DNA of 48,746 nucleotides from Deltaproteobacteria bacterium (GTDB lineage Bacteria; Myxococcota_A; Polyangia; Haliangiales; Haliangiaceae): NCBI GenBank assembly GCA_013812655.1, contig JACCTC010000161.1, positions 1 to 48,746 of the forward strand, read 5' to 3'. Shown piece by piece: positions 21,590 to 30,569 of this stretch (position 1 is its first letter; each line of letters starts with the position of its first letter). The notes under the pieces were generated by a model. It saw only the letters and a program-made list of their open reading frames with translations, ran no database searches and was not told where the DNA came from. The position numbers and the translations under genes were made by a program.

Positions 21590-23026
21590 ATGGCCGCACG
21601 GCCGATCCTCATGTTCATGTTCGCTTGCGCGGCTATCACCGCGTCAGCGGGGGCCTATGCGTCGCCACGCAGCGATCCGACTACGGGCCGCAGCGTGTTC
21701 ACGGGCGCAGCGACGCCGCACGCCTCGTCGATCACGCTCAATCCTGCGGCGCTCGGCATCGGCACCATCGACGAGGTCTATCTCTCGCTGGCGAGCGTCG
21801 TCGACAGCTACTCGGTCGATCGGCGCGTCCAGGATCCCGCGACCGGCACGCTGACAGCGGGCGACAGCGTCGGCCAGACCGAGCTCGGGCTCGGCGGCAT
21901 GCTCGGCGTCGTGCTGCATCCCGGCACGCGCTACGCGGTCAGCTTCGAGCTCCGCACGCCACCACCCGAGATCTTCCCGGGGCCGAAGGACGCGCTGCGC
22001 TACCACACGCTCGGCGGACGCCAGCGCGACTACATCGCCTCGATCGGCAGCACCATCAAGATCACGAGCAAGGTGTACTTCGGAGCGAGCCTGTCGCACG
22101 ACAACACCTTCCTCGAGATGAAGTACGCGCGCGATACCGCGGTCGCCGACGGGGATGGGCCTCGCGGCATTGGCAGCGACTGCGGTGGCATGCCGTGCGG
22201 CTTCGAGCATCCCGCCGCGACCGAGATCTACGACGTCAACGCGCGGAGCGGCTGGGTCGCCACCGCGAACCTCAAGGTCAACATCGGGCTGCTCGTCAAC
22301 GTTTATCGCGATGTCTGGATCGGCGTCGCCTATCACACGCCGCCTGGTTTCAACATCCAGACCCAGCTCGACGGCGACATGGACGTGACGCGCGCGCCAC
22401 GCGATGGCGGCGAGATCCTCGAGGGCGGCTCGACCGTCTACGTCTCGTACCCCGCCAGCGTCGATGTCGAGGTGCGTGCGCGGCTGCCGCGGATGCTCGA
22501 TCTTCACGTCGGCGGTCGCTGGGAAGATCTCTCGCGGTTCCAGGCCTACGACGTGCGAGGCCACGACAGCACGTTCGTCCCCAACGGCATTCCCGAGTGG
22601 ACGCTGCGCCCGCGCGGCATGCATGACTCGTTCGCGCTGTGGGGTGGCGTCGAGCAGATCGATTTCGGCCAGCAGCTGCGGTTCGGCGGTCGCGTCGGCT
22701 TCGAGACGTCGTACCTCGATCGTTCGCGGACGTCGGCGATGACGATCGGTCCGGCCTCGCTGACCCTCGACCTCGGTGGGCAGCTGCGGCTCGGCGGGAG
22801 CTGGAGCGTCGAGCTCGCGTACGGTGTCCAGTACTTCCCCGCGGTCGACGTCGAGAGCAGTGCCTACAACCCGCAATTCCAGCTCGACTGCATCGCGAGC
22901 GGCTACGACTACTCGACGCGCGCATGCCAGGCGGTTCGCGACGGCTACGCGATCCCGACCGCCGCCGGCGAGTACGGCCACCTCCAGCACGCGATGCGGC
23001 TCGGATTTCGCTATGACATCAACTGA
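21590..23026 (+). CDS. FadL/OmpP1-type outer-membrane protein
   Basis: A 478-residue protein with a cleavable signal ending near AGAYAS, then the hallmark N-terminal STVLNPAALG-like stretch of the FadL/TodX family (SSITLNPAALGIG). The body has alternating aromatic and polar strands of a beta-barrel and ends in GFRYDIN. The family moves hydrophobic compounds such as long-chain fatty acids across the outer membrane. The ATG at 21590 is chosen over an upstream in-frame ATG at 21554 because it directly precedes the signal. Its 3' end overlaps the next gene by 14 bp. Confidence 0.8.
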   Translation: MAARPILMFMFACAAITASAGAYASPRSDPTTGRSVFTGAATPHASSITLNPAALGIGTIDEVYLSLASVVDSYSVDRRVQDPATGTLTAGDSVGQTELGLGGMLGVVLHPGTRYAVSFELRTPPPEIFPGPKDALRYHTLGGRQRDYIASIGSTIKITSKVYFGASLSHDNTFLEMKYARDTAVADGDGPRGIGSDCGGMPCGFEHPAATEIYDVNARSGWVATANLKVNIGLLVNVYRDVWIGVAYHTPPGFNIQTQLDGDMDVTRAPRDGGEILEGGSTVYVSYPASVDVEVRARLPRMLDLHVGGRWEDLSRFQAYDVRGHDSTFVPNGIPEWTLRPRGMHDSFALWGGVEQIDFGQQLRFGGRVGFETSYLDRSRTSAMTIGPASLTLDLGGQLRLGGSWSVELAYGVQYFPAVDVESSAYNPQFQLDCIASGYDYSTRACQAVRDGYAIPTAAGEYGHLQHAMRLGFRYDIN

Positions 23027-24167
23027 GACCACCGACGCGATCGTCGTCCTCGGTGCGGGCGGGCTCGTCGGCCGGCGCGTCGTCGGCGAGCTCGTGCGCG
23101 CCGGCGCCAACGTCGTGCTCGCGGGTCGCCAGCCGGCAGACATCGCGAGTGCCGCGCCCGATGCGCCGGTCCACGCCGCGGATGCGTTCGATGCCGGATC
23201 GCTCGCGCGTGCGTTCGCCGGCGCGCGCGTCGTGATCAATGCGGCGTCCCCGCTGCGCGACACCGCCTCGCCGGTGCTGCTCGCGGCGATCGCGGCCGGC
23301 GCGCACTACGTCGATGTCGGAGGCGAGCAGGTGGTGGTCCACGCGCTGTACGAGCGCCACGAGTCGCTCGTGCGCCACGCTGGCCTGATCGCGCTGCCCG
23401 GCGCCGGGCTCGACTGCGTGATCGGCGATCTGGCGGCGGGCTGGGCGGCGGAGCATCTCGGCGAGGCGGTCGACGAAGGTGCGCCGGTGCGCAGCGCGCC
23501 CGCACCACGTCGCGCCGAGGAGCGCCCGCTCGACGAGATCGCGGTGACCTACGTGTTCGACGATCTCGCGCTGTCGGCCGGCAGCCAGCGCGCGCTGTTC
23601 GGTGCGGCGTTCTCGCATCCGCTGGTGTGGCGGCGCGATCGCTGGGAGCCGGGGCGCGCGGGCGATCACCGCCGGGTCAATGCGGGGCTCGCGCTCGGCG
23701 GCGAGCGTGACGCGGTGGCGTACGCAGCGTCCGATGCGATCACGATCCCGCGGCACGTCGCCGCGAACCTCGTCGTCACCTATGCATCGACGACGCGACG
23801 TGCGGCGGCGGCCGGCGCGATGCGGCTCCTCGCGCGCGCGCTGCCGTTCGTGCCACGTGCGGCGACCGCGCTGCTCGCGCCCTACGCCGCGCCCGATACG
23901 GATTACTCGCGCACGCAGCTCGCGGTGATCGCGCAGGTGCGACGCGGCTTCTCGGCAGCGCAGATCGTCGTGCGCGGTCACGATCTATATCGGACCTCGG
24001 CGGCGGTCACCGCGTGGATCGCGCGTCAGCTCGTCACGCGTGGACCTGGTCCCGTCGGCATGCGCGCACCCGGCGAGCTGTTTCGTGCCGCGCCTGCACT
24101 GCGCGCGATCGCGAGCGTCGCGGGCTTGACGCTCGAGCCGAGTTTTGGTTCGAGCGCGCCGACGTGA
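23013..24167 (+). CDS. Saccharopine-dehydrogenase-like NAD(P)-binding oxidoreductase
   Basis: A 384-residue cytoplasmic protein. VVLGAGGLVGRRVVGEL (residues 11-27) is a Rossmann dinucleotide loop, followed by LAGRQ at the end of strand 2, and INAASPL, YVDVGGE and LPGAGLDCVIGDLAA, typical of the saccharopine dehydrogenase-like family. That family includes trans-acting enoyl reductases and lipid-modifying enzymes, not only lysine enzymes. The start overlaps the FadL-like gene by 14 bp, suggesting coupled use of an imported hydrophobic substrate. The substrate is unknown. Confidence 0.8.
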   Translation: MTSTETTDAIVVLGAGGLVGRRVVGELVRAGANVVLAGRQPADIASAAPDAPVHAADAFDAGSLARAFAGARVVINAASPLRDTASPVLLAAIAAGAHYVDVGGEQVVVHALYERHESLVRHAGLIALPGAGLDCVIGDLAAGWAAEHLGEAVDEGAPVRSAPAPRRAEERPLDEIAVTYVFDDLALSAGSQRALFGAAFSHPLVWRRDRWEPGRAGDHRRVNAGLALGGERDAVAYAASDAITIPRHVAANLVVTYASTTRRAAAAGAMRLLARALPFVPRAATALLAPYAAPDTDYSRTQLAVIAQVRRGFSAAQIVVRGHDLYRTSAAVTAWIARQLVTRGPGPVGMRAPGELFRAAPALRAIASVAGLTLEPSFGSSAPT

Positions 24168-24221
24168 CACGGGCGTGTGAACACGACCACGCGATGCGAG
24201 GTTGCGTGGTATCAACGATCG

Positions 24222-25601
24222 ATGACGCAGTCGTGGCAACTCGAGGCCGAGGCAGCTGTCGGCCGCGGGGTCACGGCGCGACGGTTTCGCCTCGGTAACG
24301 GGCTGGGCCTGATCACCGCGATCGATCGACGTAGTCCGATCGTCGCGCTGCAGACCTGGTATCGCGTCGGCTCGCGCCACGAGCGGCTCGGCGCGACCGG
24401 CATGGCGCACCTGTTCGAGCACCTGATGTTCGGCCAGACCCAGAGCCTGCCGCCGGGTGAGTTCGATCGGCTCGTCGAGCGCACCGGCGGCGAGTCCAAC
24501 GCCGCGACGTGGGTCGACTGGACGTACTACCGGCTCTCGCTGCCGGCGCGTGATCTCGCGCTCGGCGTCAAGCTCGAGGCCGAGCGCATGCAGCACCTCG
24601 TGCTCGAGCACACGCCGGTCGAGTCCGAGCGCGATGTCGTCACGAACGAGCGGCGCGAGCGCGTCGAGGATGACGTCGATGGCTGGCTCGACGAGCAGCT
24701 GATGGCGCAGGCGTTCACGACGCATCCGTATCGCTGGCCGACGATCGGCTGGATGGAAGACATCCGCGCGCTCTCGCTCCCCGATATCCGTGCGTTCTAC
24801 CGGACGTGGTACGCGCCGAACAGCGCGACGATCGTGTGTTGCGGCGACTTCGAGGAGGCCGCGCTGCTCGATCTCGTCGCGCTTCATTATGGTGCGATCG
24901 AACCGGGCGTCCTGCCGAGCGATGTGGGGCGGATCGTCGAGCCCGAGCAGACGCGCGAGCGGATCGTCCGCGCGCCGAAGCCGATCGCGACCGATCGCCT
25001 GCTCGTCGGCTACAAGGCGCCCGGCCAGGACGAGGCCGACTGGGCGGTCCTCGAGATCGTCGCGACGCTGCTCGCCGGCTGTCCGTCCGCACGGCTCTAT
25101 CGCCGCCTCGTGATCGAGGGCGAGGTCGCATCGTCGGTCGATGCGCAGCTCACGCCGTTTCGCGATCCCTCGCTGCTGCGCCTCGCGGTCACCGCCGCGC
25201 GCGGCCACGGCGCCGACGAGATCCTCGGGATCATCGATCAGGAGCTCGCGGCGATGGCCGAGAAGCCGCCGCAGAAGGCGGAGGTCGAGAAGGCCAAGGC
25301 TCTGGCCGAGACCGACTTCTGGACGTCACTGGTCGATCTCGACGGCAAGGCCGAGGCGCTCGGCCACTACGAGACCGCGCTCGGTGACTTTCGCAAGGTC
25401 AACACGCTCGCCGAGCGGCTCGCCGCGGTCACCGTCGAGGATGTCGCGCGCGTCGTCCGCAGCTACCTGCGCGCCGAGCGCCGCACGATCGTGATCGCGA
25501 CGCCCGAGGACGGCGATGACGATGAAGATGATGACGACGACGAGGACGACGACACCTCCGGTGACGATGCCGCCGCGGCCGGCCGCGGAGGCGTTGCGTG
25601 A
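24222..25601 (+). CDS. M16 zinc peptidase (catalytic member of a pair)
   Basis: A 459-residue M16 (pitrilysin/processing-peptidase) family protein. The inverted zinc motif HLFEH is at residues 63-67, followed by the downstream Glu of the NERRERVEDD region. GLGLITAID and RLGATGMAH match the family N-domain. The last 30 residues are an Asp/Glu run, an unusual acidic tail. The ATG at 24222 is preferred to a GTG at 24177. Its stop overlaps the GTG of the next M16 gene (GTGA), so the two proteins are probably made in equal amounts and form a heterodimer. Confidence 0.9.
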   Translation: MTQSWQLEAEAAVGRGVTARRFRLGNGLGLITAIDRRSPIVALQTWYRVGSRHERLGATGMAHLFEHLMFGQTQSLPPGEFDRLVERTGGESNAATWVDWTYYRLSLPARDLALGVKLEAERMQHLVLEHTPVESERDVVTNERRERVEDDVDGWLDEQLMAQAFTTHPYRWPTIGWMEDIRALSLPDIRAFYRTWYAPNSATIVCCGDFEEAALLDLVALHYGAIEPGVLPSDVGRIVEPEQTRERIVRAPKPIATDRLLVGYKAPGQDEADWAVLEIVATLLAGCPSARLYRRLVIEGEVASSVDAQLTPFRDPSLLRLAVTAARGHGADEILGIIDQELAAMAEKPPQKAEVEKAKALAETDFWTSLVDLDGKAEALGHYETALGDFRKVNTLAERLAAVTVEDVARVVRSYLRAERRTIVIATPEDGDDDEDDDDDEDDDTSGDDAAAAGRGGVA

Positions 25602-26905
25602 CCGGTCCGGTCGTCATCATCGAGCCCTCACCCGATACGCCGCTCGTGTGGTTCGACATCGCGATCCGCGGCGGCGCCGCTGCCGACCCGCGTGGCGTCG
25701 AGGGACTGCATCGCCATGCTGCGCTGCTCGCGCGTCGCGGTGCGGGACGCCGCGATCGCGCGGAGCTCGACGAGACCCTCGACAACCTCGGCGCTGCGCT
25801 CGAGGTCGGGATCTCGCGCGACGCGCTGTCGCTGTCGGGGCTCGCGCTGTCGCGGCACCTCGATGCGGTGATCGATCTCGCGGCCGACATCCTCGCCGAC
25901 CCACGGTTCGACGAGGCCGAGCACGCGCGGCTCCTCCGCGAGACGCCGCAGGTCCTCGACGAGATCCGCGATGACGACAGCGCACTCGCGACTCGCTGGT
26001 TCGACTGGCTGTGCTGTCCCGGTCACGCATACGGCCGGACCTCGCTGGGCACCGAGGGCTCGCTCGCGCGGATCGAGCGGTCCGCCGCGATCGACCTGTG
26101 GCGCCGTGAGGTCGTCGCCGACAACCTCGTGATCGGGCTCGCCGGCGATGTCGACGAGCCGACTGCCGCCCGGATCGTGGCACGCCTCGTCGCGCGGCTG
26201 CCTGCCGGCGCACGTCCGGCCTCGACCACGATGTACGAGCCCGCGGTCGCCGGCCCGATCGCGACGCCGGTCACGCCCGGGCGCCGGGTGATCCTCGTCG
26301 ACAAGTCGGATCGCACGCAGGCGCAGCTGCGGGTCGGGCACCTCTCGATCCGCTACGGCGACGACGACACCGCGGCGCTCGCGATCGGCGAGGCCGTGCT
26401 CGGCGGGATGTTCAGCTCGCGGCTCATGCAGGAGATCCGGGTCAAGCGCGGCTGGAGCTATGGCGCCGGCTGCGCGCTCCGGCGATCGCGCCTGCCCCAC
26501 TGGTTCGAGGTCTGGATGGCCGCGGGCATCGAGGTCGCCGGCCCGGCGATCGCGCTGACGCTCGAGCTGCTCGCGGACTACGCGGCGAACGGCCCGACGG
26601 ATGACGAGGTCGACTTCGCACGCGATTACCTCGTCGGCTCGATGCCATTCCACGTCGCGACCGCGCGGCAGCGCATGCAACTTGCCGTGCGCGATGCCGT
26701 GTTCGATCTGCCGCCGGACTACACCGCGAAGCTGCCGGTCGCGCTCGCCGCTCTCACGCCCGCCGATGTCCGCGCCGCGTGTGCACGGTGTCTGAGCCCG
26801 GCATCGGCGGTGATCGTAGCGGTCACCACCGCCGAGCAGGCGCAGGCGTCGCTCGAGGCGGCGGGCGCGGGCACGCTGACCGTCGTCGATCACGACGAGT
26901 ACTGA
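25598..26905 (+). CDS. M16-family protein lacking the zinc motif (non-catalytic partner)
   Basis: A 435-residue M16 protein with a GTG start at 25598. Where the active protein has HLFEH this one reads GLHRHAALL, so the two zinc His and the catalytic Glu are gone. The substrate-binding C-domain segment RGWSYGAG near residue 290 is kept. Paired active and inactive M16 subunits are known from mitochondrial processing peptidase and bacterial heterodimers. The 4-bp overlap with the catalytic gene supports a complex. The site and substrate are unknown; no clear signal peptide is seen on either. Confidence 0.88.
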   Translation: MTGPVVIIEPSPDTPLVWFDIAIRGGAAADPRGVEGLHRHAALLARRGAGRRDRAELDETLDNLGAALEVGISRDALSLSGLALSRHLDAVIDLAADILADPRFDEAEHARLLRETPQVLDEIRDDDSALATRWFDWLCCPGHAYGRTSLGTEGSLARIERSAAIDLWRREVVADNLVIGLAGDVDEPTAARIVARLVARLPAGARPASTTMYEPAVAGPIATPVTPGRRVILVDKSDRTQAQLRVGHLSIRYGDDDTAALAIGEAVLGGMFSSRLMQEIRVKRGWSYGAGCALRRSRLPHWFEVWMAAGIEVAGPAIALTLELLADYAANGPTDDEVDFARDYLVGSMPFHVATARQRMQLAVRDAVFDLPPDYTAKLPVALAALTPADVRAACARCLSPASAVIVAVTTAEQAQASLEAAGAGTLTVVDHDEY

Positions 26906-26957
26906 CCGCTCGATCGATCTCGGCGCATGCGATGGCGTAGTGCGCTATCGTCGGCGG

Positions 26958-28406
26958 ATGTCGCAACGATCGTGGGTGGCGGTCGCGCTGATGTTCGCCG
27001 CCGGCGCTGGTGCCGCCTGCAAGAAGGACGCGTCTGGCCCGGCCGGGGAAGGCTCCGCGACCGCGGTCGTCAAGGAAGGGCCCGAGGGAACCGTCGCCGG
27101 GGGCAGTGGCTCTGCCGTCGCAGTCGCCGCGGCCCCGATCGATCCGTGGGCAGGGCCGCCACCGGGCTCGGACACCACGCTCGGCGCTGACTGCGGTCCG
27201 AAGCTCAACAAGATCGATCCCTGGGCAGGCTCGCCGACGCCGCCACCGAAGCTCGACACCAAGGTCGATGTCTCGATGATCGAGAAGCCGATCGCCGACA
27301 AGGTTCAGCTCAAGGACTTCGGTGGCGTGACGGCGAGCGGCTTCCGGGTCACCTACAACCCGTCGCGCCACAAGAACCACGAGGAGTACCGGGCGCTGTT
27401 CCAGTCGAACAAGATGTTCGACGAGGTCGCCGAGGGACTGAACCGCACCGTGCGCCTGCCCAAGGCCGTCGAGATCAACACGGTCTCGTGCAACACGATC
27501 AACGCCTTCTACGACCCGCTGAGCCGCCGGATCATCGTCTGCTACGAGCTGCTCGACTACTTCGTCGGCATCTTCAAGCCCGAGGCGAAGAGCGAGGCCG
27601 AGCTCGGCAATGCGGTGATGGGCGCGACGATGTTCGGGTTCTTCCACGAGGTCGGCCACGGCCTGATCGATCTCCTCGAGCTGCCGGCGGTCGGGCGCGA
27701 GGAGGACTCGGTCGATCAGCTCGCGACGCTGATCCTGATCGCGAGTGGTGACGAGGGCGTCTCGCAGGCGCTCGCGGGCGCGTACTGGTTCCAGCTGCAG
27801 TCCAAGGGCACGCACACGACGCCGTTCTGGGACGAGCACGCGTTCGACCAGCAGCGCTTCTACAACATCACGTGCCTGATCTTCGGGTCCGATCCGAAGA
27901 AGCACGCCGACTTCATCAAGTCCGGCACGCTGCCCATGGAGCGCGCGATGCGGTGTCCCGACGAGTACGCCAAGATCAAGAAGGCGTGGGAGAAGCTGCT
28001 CCAGCCACACCTGACGAACGGCGCGGCGCTCAACATGAACTACAAGCCGAACGTGCCGGTCGCCGAGGCGCCGAAGACGACGAAGGACGATCCGTGGACC
28101 GGCGATCCCTCGAAGCCGGTCGCCGGCGAGCCCACCCCGCCTGCCCCGCCGACGCCGGTCGCGAACACGATCACGTGCGAGCAGGTCGCCGAGAAGGCTG
28201 CGCAGCTGATCGGTGCCGAGGCCGAGGCCCGCGCACGCAGCATGTCGGCGGACGCGCGCGCGGACCTCAAGACCAAGATGGAAGTCGAGCTGCCCGCGGC
28301 GATCGAGAAGATCATTTTGGAATGCGCGAAGGCGAGCTGGACCGACATGTCGCGCCGGTGCGTGCTCGAAGCCAAGACGCTCGCGCAGGCGTCGAAGTGT
28401 CAGTGA
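26958..28406 (+). CDS. DUF4344-type metallopeptidase lipoprotein
   Basis: A 482-residue lipoprotein (lipobox AGAAC, mature CKKDAS). Residues about 40-115 are a Gly/Pro-rich linker with two DPWAG copies. The next domain has HEVGHGLIDLLE, an HExxH zinc site, and REEDSVDQ, the distal Glu, as in DUF4344 metallopeptidases. Upstream the INTVSCNTINAFYDP segment fits that family. The C-terminal 100 residues are helical and Lys-rich. Start at 26958 is chosen over an upstream GTG. Activity is predicted from motif only. Confidence 0.82.
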   Translation: MSQRSWVAVALMFAAGAGAACKKDASGPAGEGSATAVVKEGPEGTVAGGSGSAVAVAAAPIDPWAGPPPGSDTTLGADCGPKLNKIDPWAGSPTPPPKLDTKVDVSMIEKPIADKVQLKDFGGVTASGFRVTYNPSRHKNHEEYRALFQSNKMFDEVAEGLNRTVRLPKAVEINTVSCNTINAFYDPLSRRIIVCYELLDYFVGIFKPEAKSEAELGNAVMGATMFGFFHEVGHGLIDLLELPAVGREEDSVDQLATLILIASGDEGVSQALAGAYWFQLQSKGTHTTPFWDEHAFDQQRFYNITCLIFGSDPKKHADFIKSGTLPMERAMRCPDEYAKIKKAWEKLLQPHLTNGAALNMNYKPNVPVAEAPKTTKDDPWTGDPSKPVAGEPTPPAPPTPVANTITCEQVAEKAAQLIGAEAEARARSMSADARADLKTKMEVELPAAIEKIILECAKASWTDMSRRCVLEAKTLAQASKCQ

Positions 28407-28418
28407 CGCGGCAGTGAG

Positions 28419-29237
28419 CTAGAGCCCGCCGGACAGCGCGTCGACGTCGCCGAGGCACCCGGCATCGAACAAGATCGTGTTCGCGCTGAGCACGTACTGC
28501 GTCGCGAACGCGGCCATGTCGCTCGCGCCTTCGTTCTGCCAGTACATGACACAGCTGTCGTTCGTGCAGTGCGCGCCGTGCGGGCCATCCTGGTGCGCCG
28601 AGGTCAGCGCGACGCCGTTGTTGACGAGCCCGATCGCGTGGCCGAGCTCGTGGACCAGCGTCGACTGCTCGACGAACCGCTGGATGTTGCCGATCGCCGA
28701 GGACGACGCGATCACGTCCTTGAACATCGCGATCACGCCGGTGCTGCCGAGCGAGACGCCGAGCACGCCGGCCTTCGGGCCGACGTCATCGGTGAACCGC
28801 CCGCTGACGAACACCACGTAGTACGTCTTGAGCCCGGGCACGTCGTGCTGCGAGCGGTGCGCGGCCGCGATCGCGAGGATATCGGCGACCGTCACCTGCT
28901 CGTCGGGAATCGCGCCGATGTCCTCCATGTTCGCGGTCGTCCGCGGGATGCCGAGCATCTTCTTGCCGGCGAACAGCCGGTTGATGTTCGCGTGCGACAG
29001 ATCGAAGGTGTCGCCAAAGCCGGGCATCGGCCCCGTGTACGGCGCCTCGCCGGTCTCGTAGTCGATCTCGACCGAGACCCGCAGGACACTCGGATCGAAG
29101 ACCGAGCCACTTGCCGTGCCATCGCCGGGTGGTGCCGCATCGATCGGCGCGTCGTCGCCGCCGCCGCCACCGGAGTTGCCCCCGAAGTTGCACGCGCCGA
29201 GCAGCGCGGCGATCGCGGCGCCGTGCGTGACCTTCAC
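28419..29237 (-). CDS. Zinc metalloprotease lipoprotein, second of a tandem pair
   Basis: A 272-residue lipoprotein (lipobox LLGAC) starting at a GTG that overlaps the stop of its upstream paralogue (GTGA), with ggagg just before it. The active site reads HELGHAIGL, but the canonical metzincin third His at position 11 is Asn. Instead, 17 residues later comes HGAHC, then CxxxxC and VMYW, giving a HCx4CxM pattern like archaemetzincin with an insertion. Several His in that loop could be the third zinc ligand. Paralogue of the neighbouring gene. Activity is inferred. Confidence 0.82.
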   Translation of the reverse strand: MKVTHGAAIAALLGACNFGGNSGGGGGDDAPIDAAPPGDGTASGSVFDPSVLRVSVEIDYETGEAPYTGPMPGFGDTFDLSHANINRLFAGKKMLGIPRTTANMEDIGAIPDEQVTVADILAIAAAHRSQHDVPGLKTYYVVFVSGRFTDDVGPKAGVLGVSLGSTGVIAMFKDVIASSSAIGNIQRFVEQSTLVHELGHAIGLVNNGVALTSAHQDGPHGAHCTNDSCVMYWQNEGASDMAAFATQYVLSANTILFDAGCLGDVDALSGGL

Positions 29238-30022
29238 GGTCCTCCCGTCAGCGCGTCGACGTCCCCGAGGCATGCGCCGTCGAACAGGATCGTGTTGCCC
29301 GCGAGGACATATTTCTGCGCGAACGCGGCAGCATCGCTCGCCCCTTCGTTGAGGTAGTACATGACGCAGGCGTCGTTGGTGCAGTGCGCGCCGTGCTCGG
29401 TGTCCTTGTGGTCGACCGTCGGTTCGACGCCGTTGCCGACGAGGCCGATCGCGTGCCCGAGCTCGTGCACGAGCGTCGATTGCTCGACGAAGCGCACGAC
29501 GTTCGGGAACGCCGGCACGCTCGTCGTCCGGATCACGTCCTTGAACATCGCGATCACGCCCGTGCCGCCGAGCGACACCCCGAGCACCGTGGGGCGCACG
29601 CCGCCGCCATCGGCGAAGTGCCCGCCGACGAACAGCACGTAGTACGATTTTCCGCCGGTGCCGTCCCGCAGATCGCGGTGCGCGTTTGATAGGGCAAGCA
29701 AGTCGGCGCTCGTGAGCTCCTCGTCGGCGACCGCGCCGATGTTCTCCATCGCGCCGACCACGCGCGGGATCGTCAGCTGCTTCTTGCCGGCGAAGACGCG
29801 GTCGATGTTCGTGACCGTGACATCCATCGTGTCACCGAAGCCGAGGATCGGCCCGGTGAACGGCTCCTGGCCGTCCTCGAAGTCGATCTCGATCACCACG
29901 CGCGTCACGCTCGGATCGAACACCGTCGCGGGATCCGGCGTGTCATCGCCGCCTCCACCACCACCGCCGCCCGGCGAGCCGCAGGCCGCGAGCATCGCCA
30001 CGACCGCGAGGATCCGGTACAT
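29234..30022 (-). CDS. Zinc metalloprotease lipoprotein, first of a tandem pair
   Basis: A 262-residue lipoprotein (lipobox MLAACG, then a Gly run). It shares the same domain as the next gene: FDPSVTRVVIEIDFEDG, FGDTMD, RVFAGKK, SLGGTGVIAMFKDVI and the site HELGHAIGL...HGAHC...CVMYY. The third metzincin His is again displaced by a loop of about 17 residues. Near-identical blocks over the whole mature length mark a tandem duplication. The ATG at 30022 precedes the signal. Both are expected at the cell envelope. Confidence 0.82.
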   Translation of the reverse strand: MYRILAVVAMLAACGSPGGGGGGGGDDTPDPATVFDPSVTRVVIEIDFEDGQEPFTGPILGFGDTMDVTVTNIDRVFAGKKQLTIPRVVGAMENIGAVADEELTSADLLALSNAHRDLRDGTGGKSYYVLFVGGHFADGGGVRPTVLGVSLGGTGVIAMFKDVIRTTSVPAFPNVVRFVEQSTLVHELGHAIGLVGNGVEPTVDHKDTEHGAHCTNDACVMYYLNEGASDAAAFAQKYVLAGNTILFDGACLGDVDALTGGP

Positions 30023-30114
30023 CACCACGAGTGTAGTCGCTCGCGCCGCCGCGAACGTTGTCCCGTCGCACATCGCCGGTCAGGCGACCGTGAGCCCGGG
30101 GGCGCCGGGCGCGC

Positions 30115-30534
30115 TCAGGGCGTGCAGGTGTAGACGCTGTTCTTGCCGCCGAACCCGTCATCGATCTGGTTCGGGTTCGCCGGATCGGTGATCCAGCTCG
30201 AGCTGTCGACGATGAACTTGTAGTGGTACGAGCCGGCATCGAACATCCGCGTCCCCATCCACACCCCGTCGCCATCCTTCGCGAGCTCGACCGCGCCTGC
30301 ACCCGGGTTGCCCGCCCAGCTCACGAAGTCGCCCGTCAACCACACCGAGCTCGCGGTCGCGAAGTTGTCGAGTCGGAAGGCTTTAGCGCACGCCGTCGCC
30401 GCATCCGTCGCCGCATCCGCCGCCGCGCCATCGAGCTTTGGTCCGCCGTCGGTGGCCGGCTCGTCATCGCCCTTGTCCCAGCCCGGAGGACGGCAGGCAC
30501 CGAACACGAGCAGCACCAGGATCGCGAGACGCAT
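30115..30534 (-). CDS. Small lipoprotein with CBM48/AMPK-like glycogen-binding domain
   Basis: A 139-residue lipoprotein (lipobox VFGAC, mature CRPPGW). After an acidic, Ala-rich linker (residues about 20-50), the last 85 residues match the E-set starch/glycogen-binding fold: VWLTGDFVSWAG, GVWMGTRMFDAG, YHYKFIVD and WITDPANPNQ. Such domains bind alpha-glucan. It lies divergent from a GH15-type enzyme, so a shared role in alpha-glucan use is likely. The ATG at 30534 directly precedes the signal peptide. The inverted-repeat element begins 35 bp upstream of the start. Confidence 0.8.
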   Translation of the reverse strand: MRLAILVLLVFGACRPPGWDKGDDEPATDGGPKLDGAAADAATDAATACAKAFRLDNFATASSVWLTGDFVSWAGNPGAGAVELAKDGDGVWMGTRMFDAGSYHYKFIVDSSSWITDPANPNQIDDGFGGKNSVYTCTP

Positions 30535-30569
30535 CCCCACCCCCAGTTCAAGCCACGTGCCTGGCCAGG

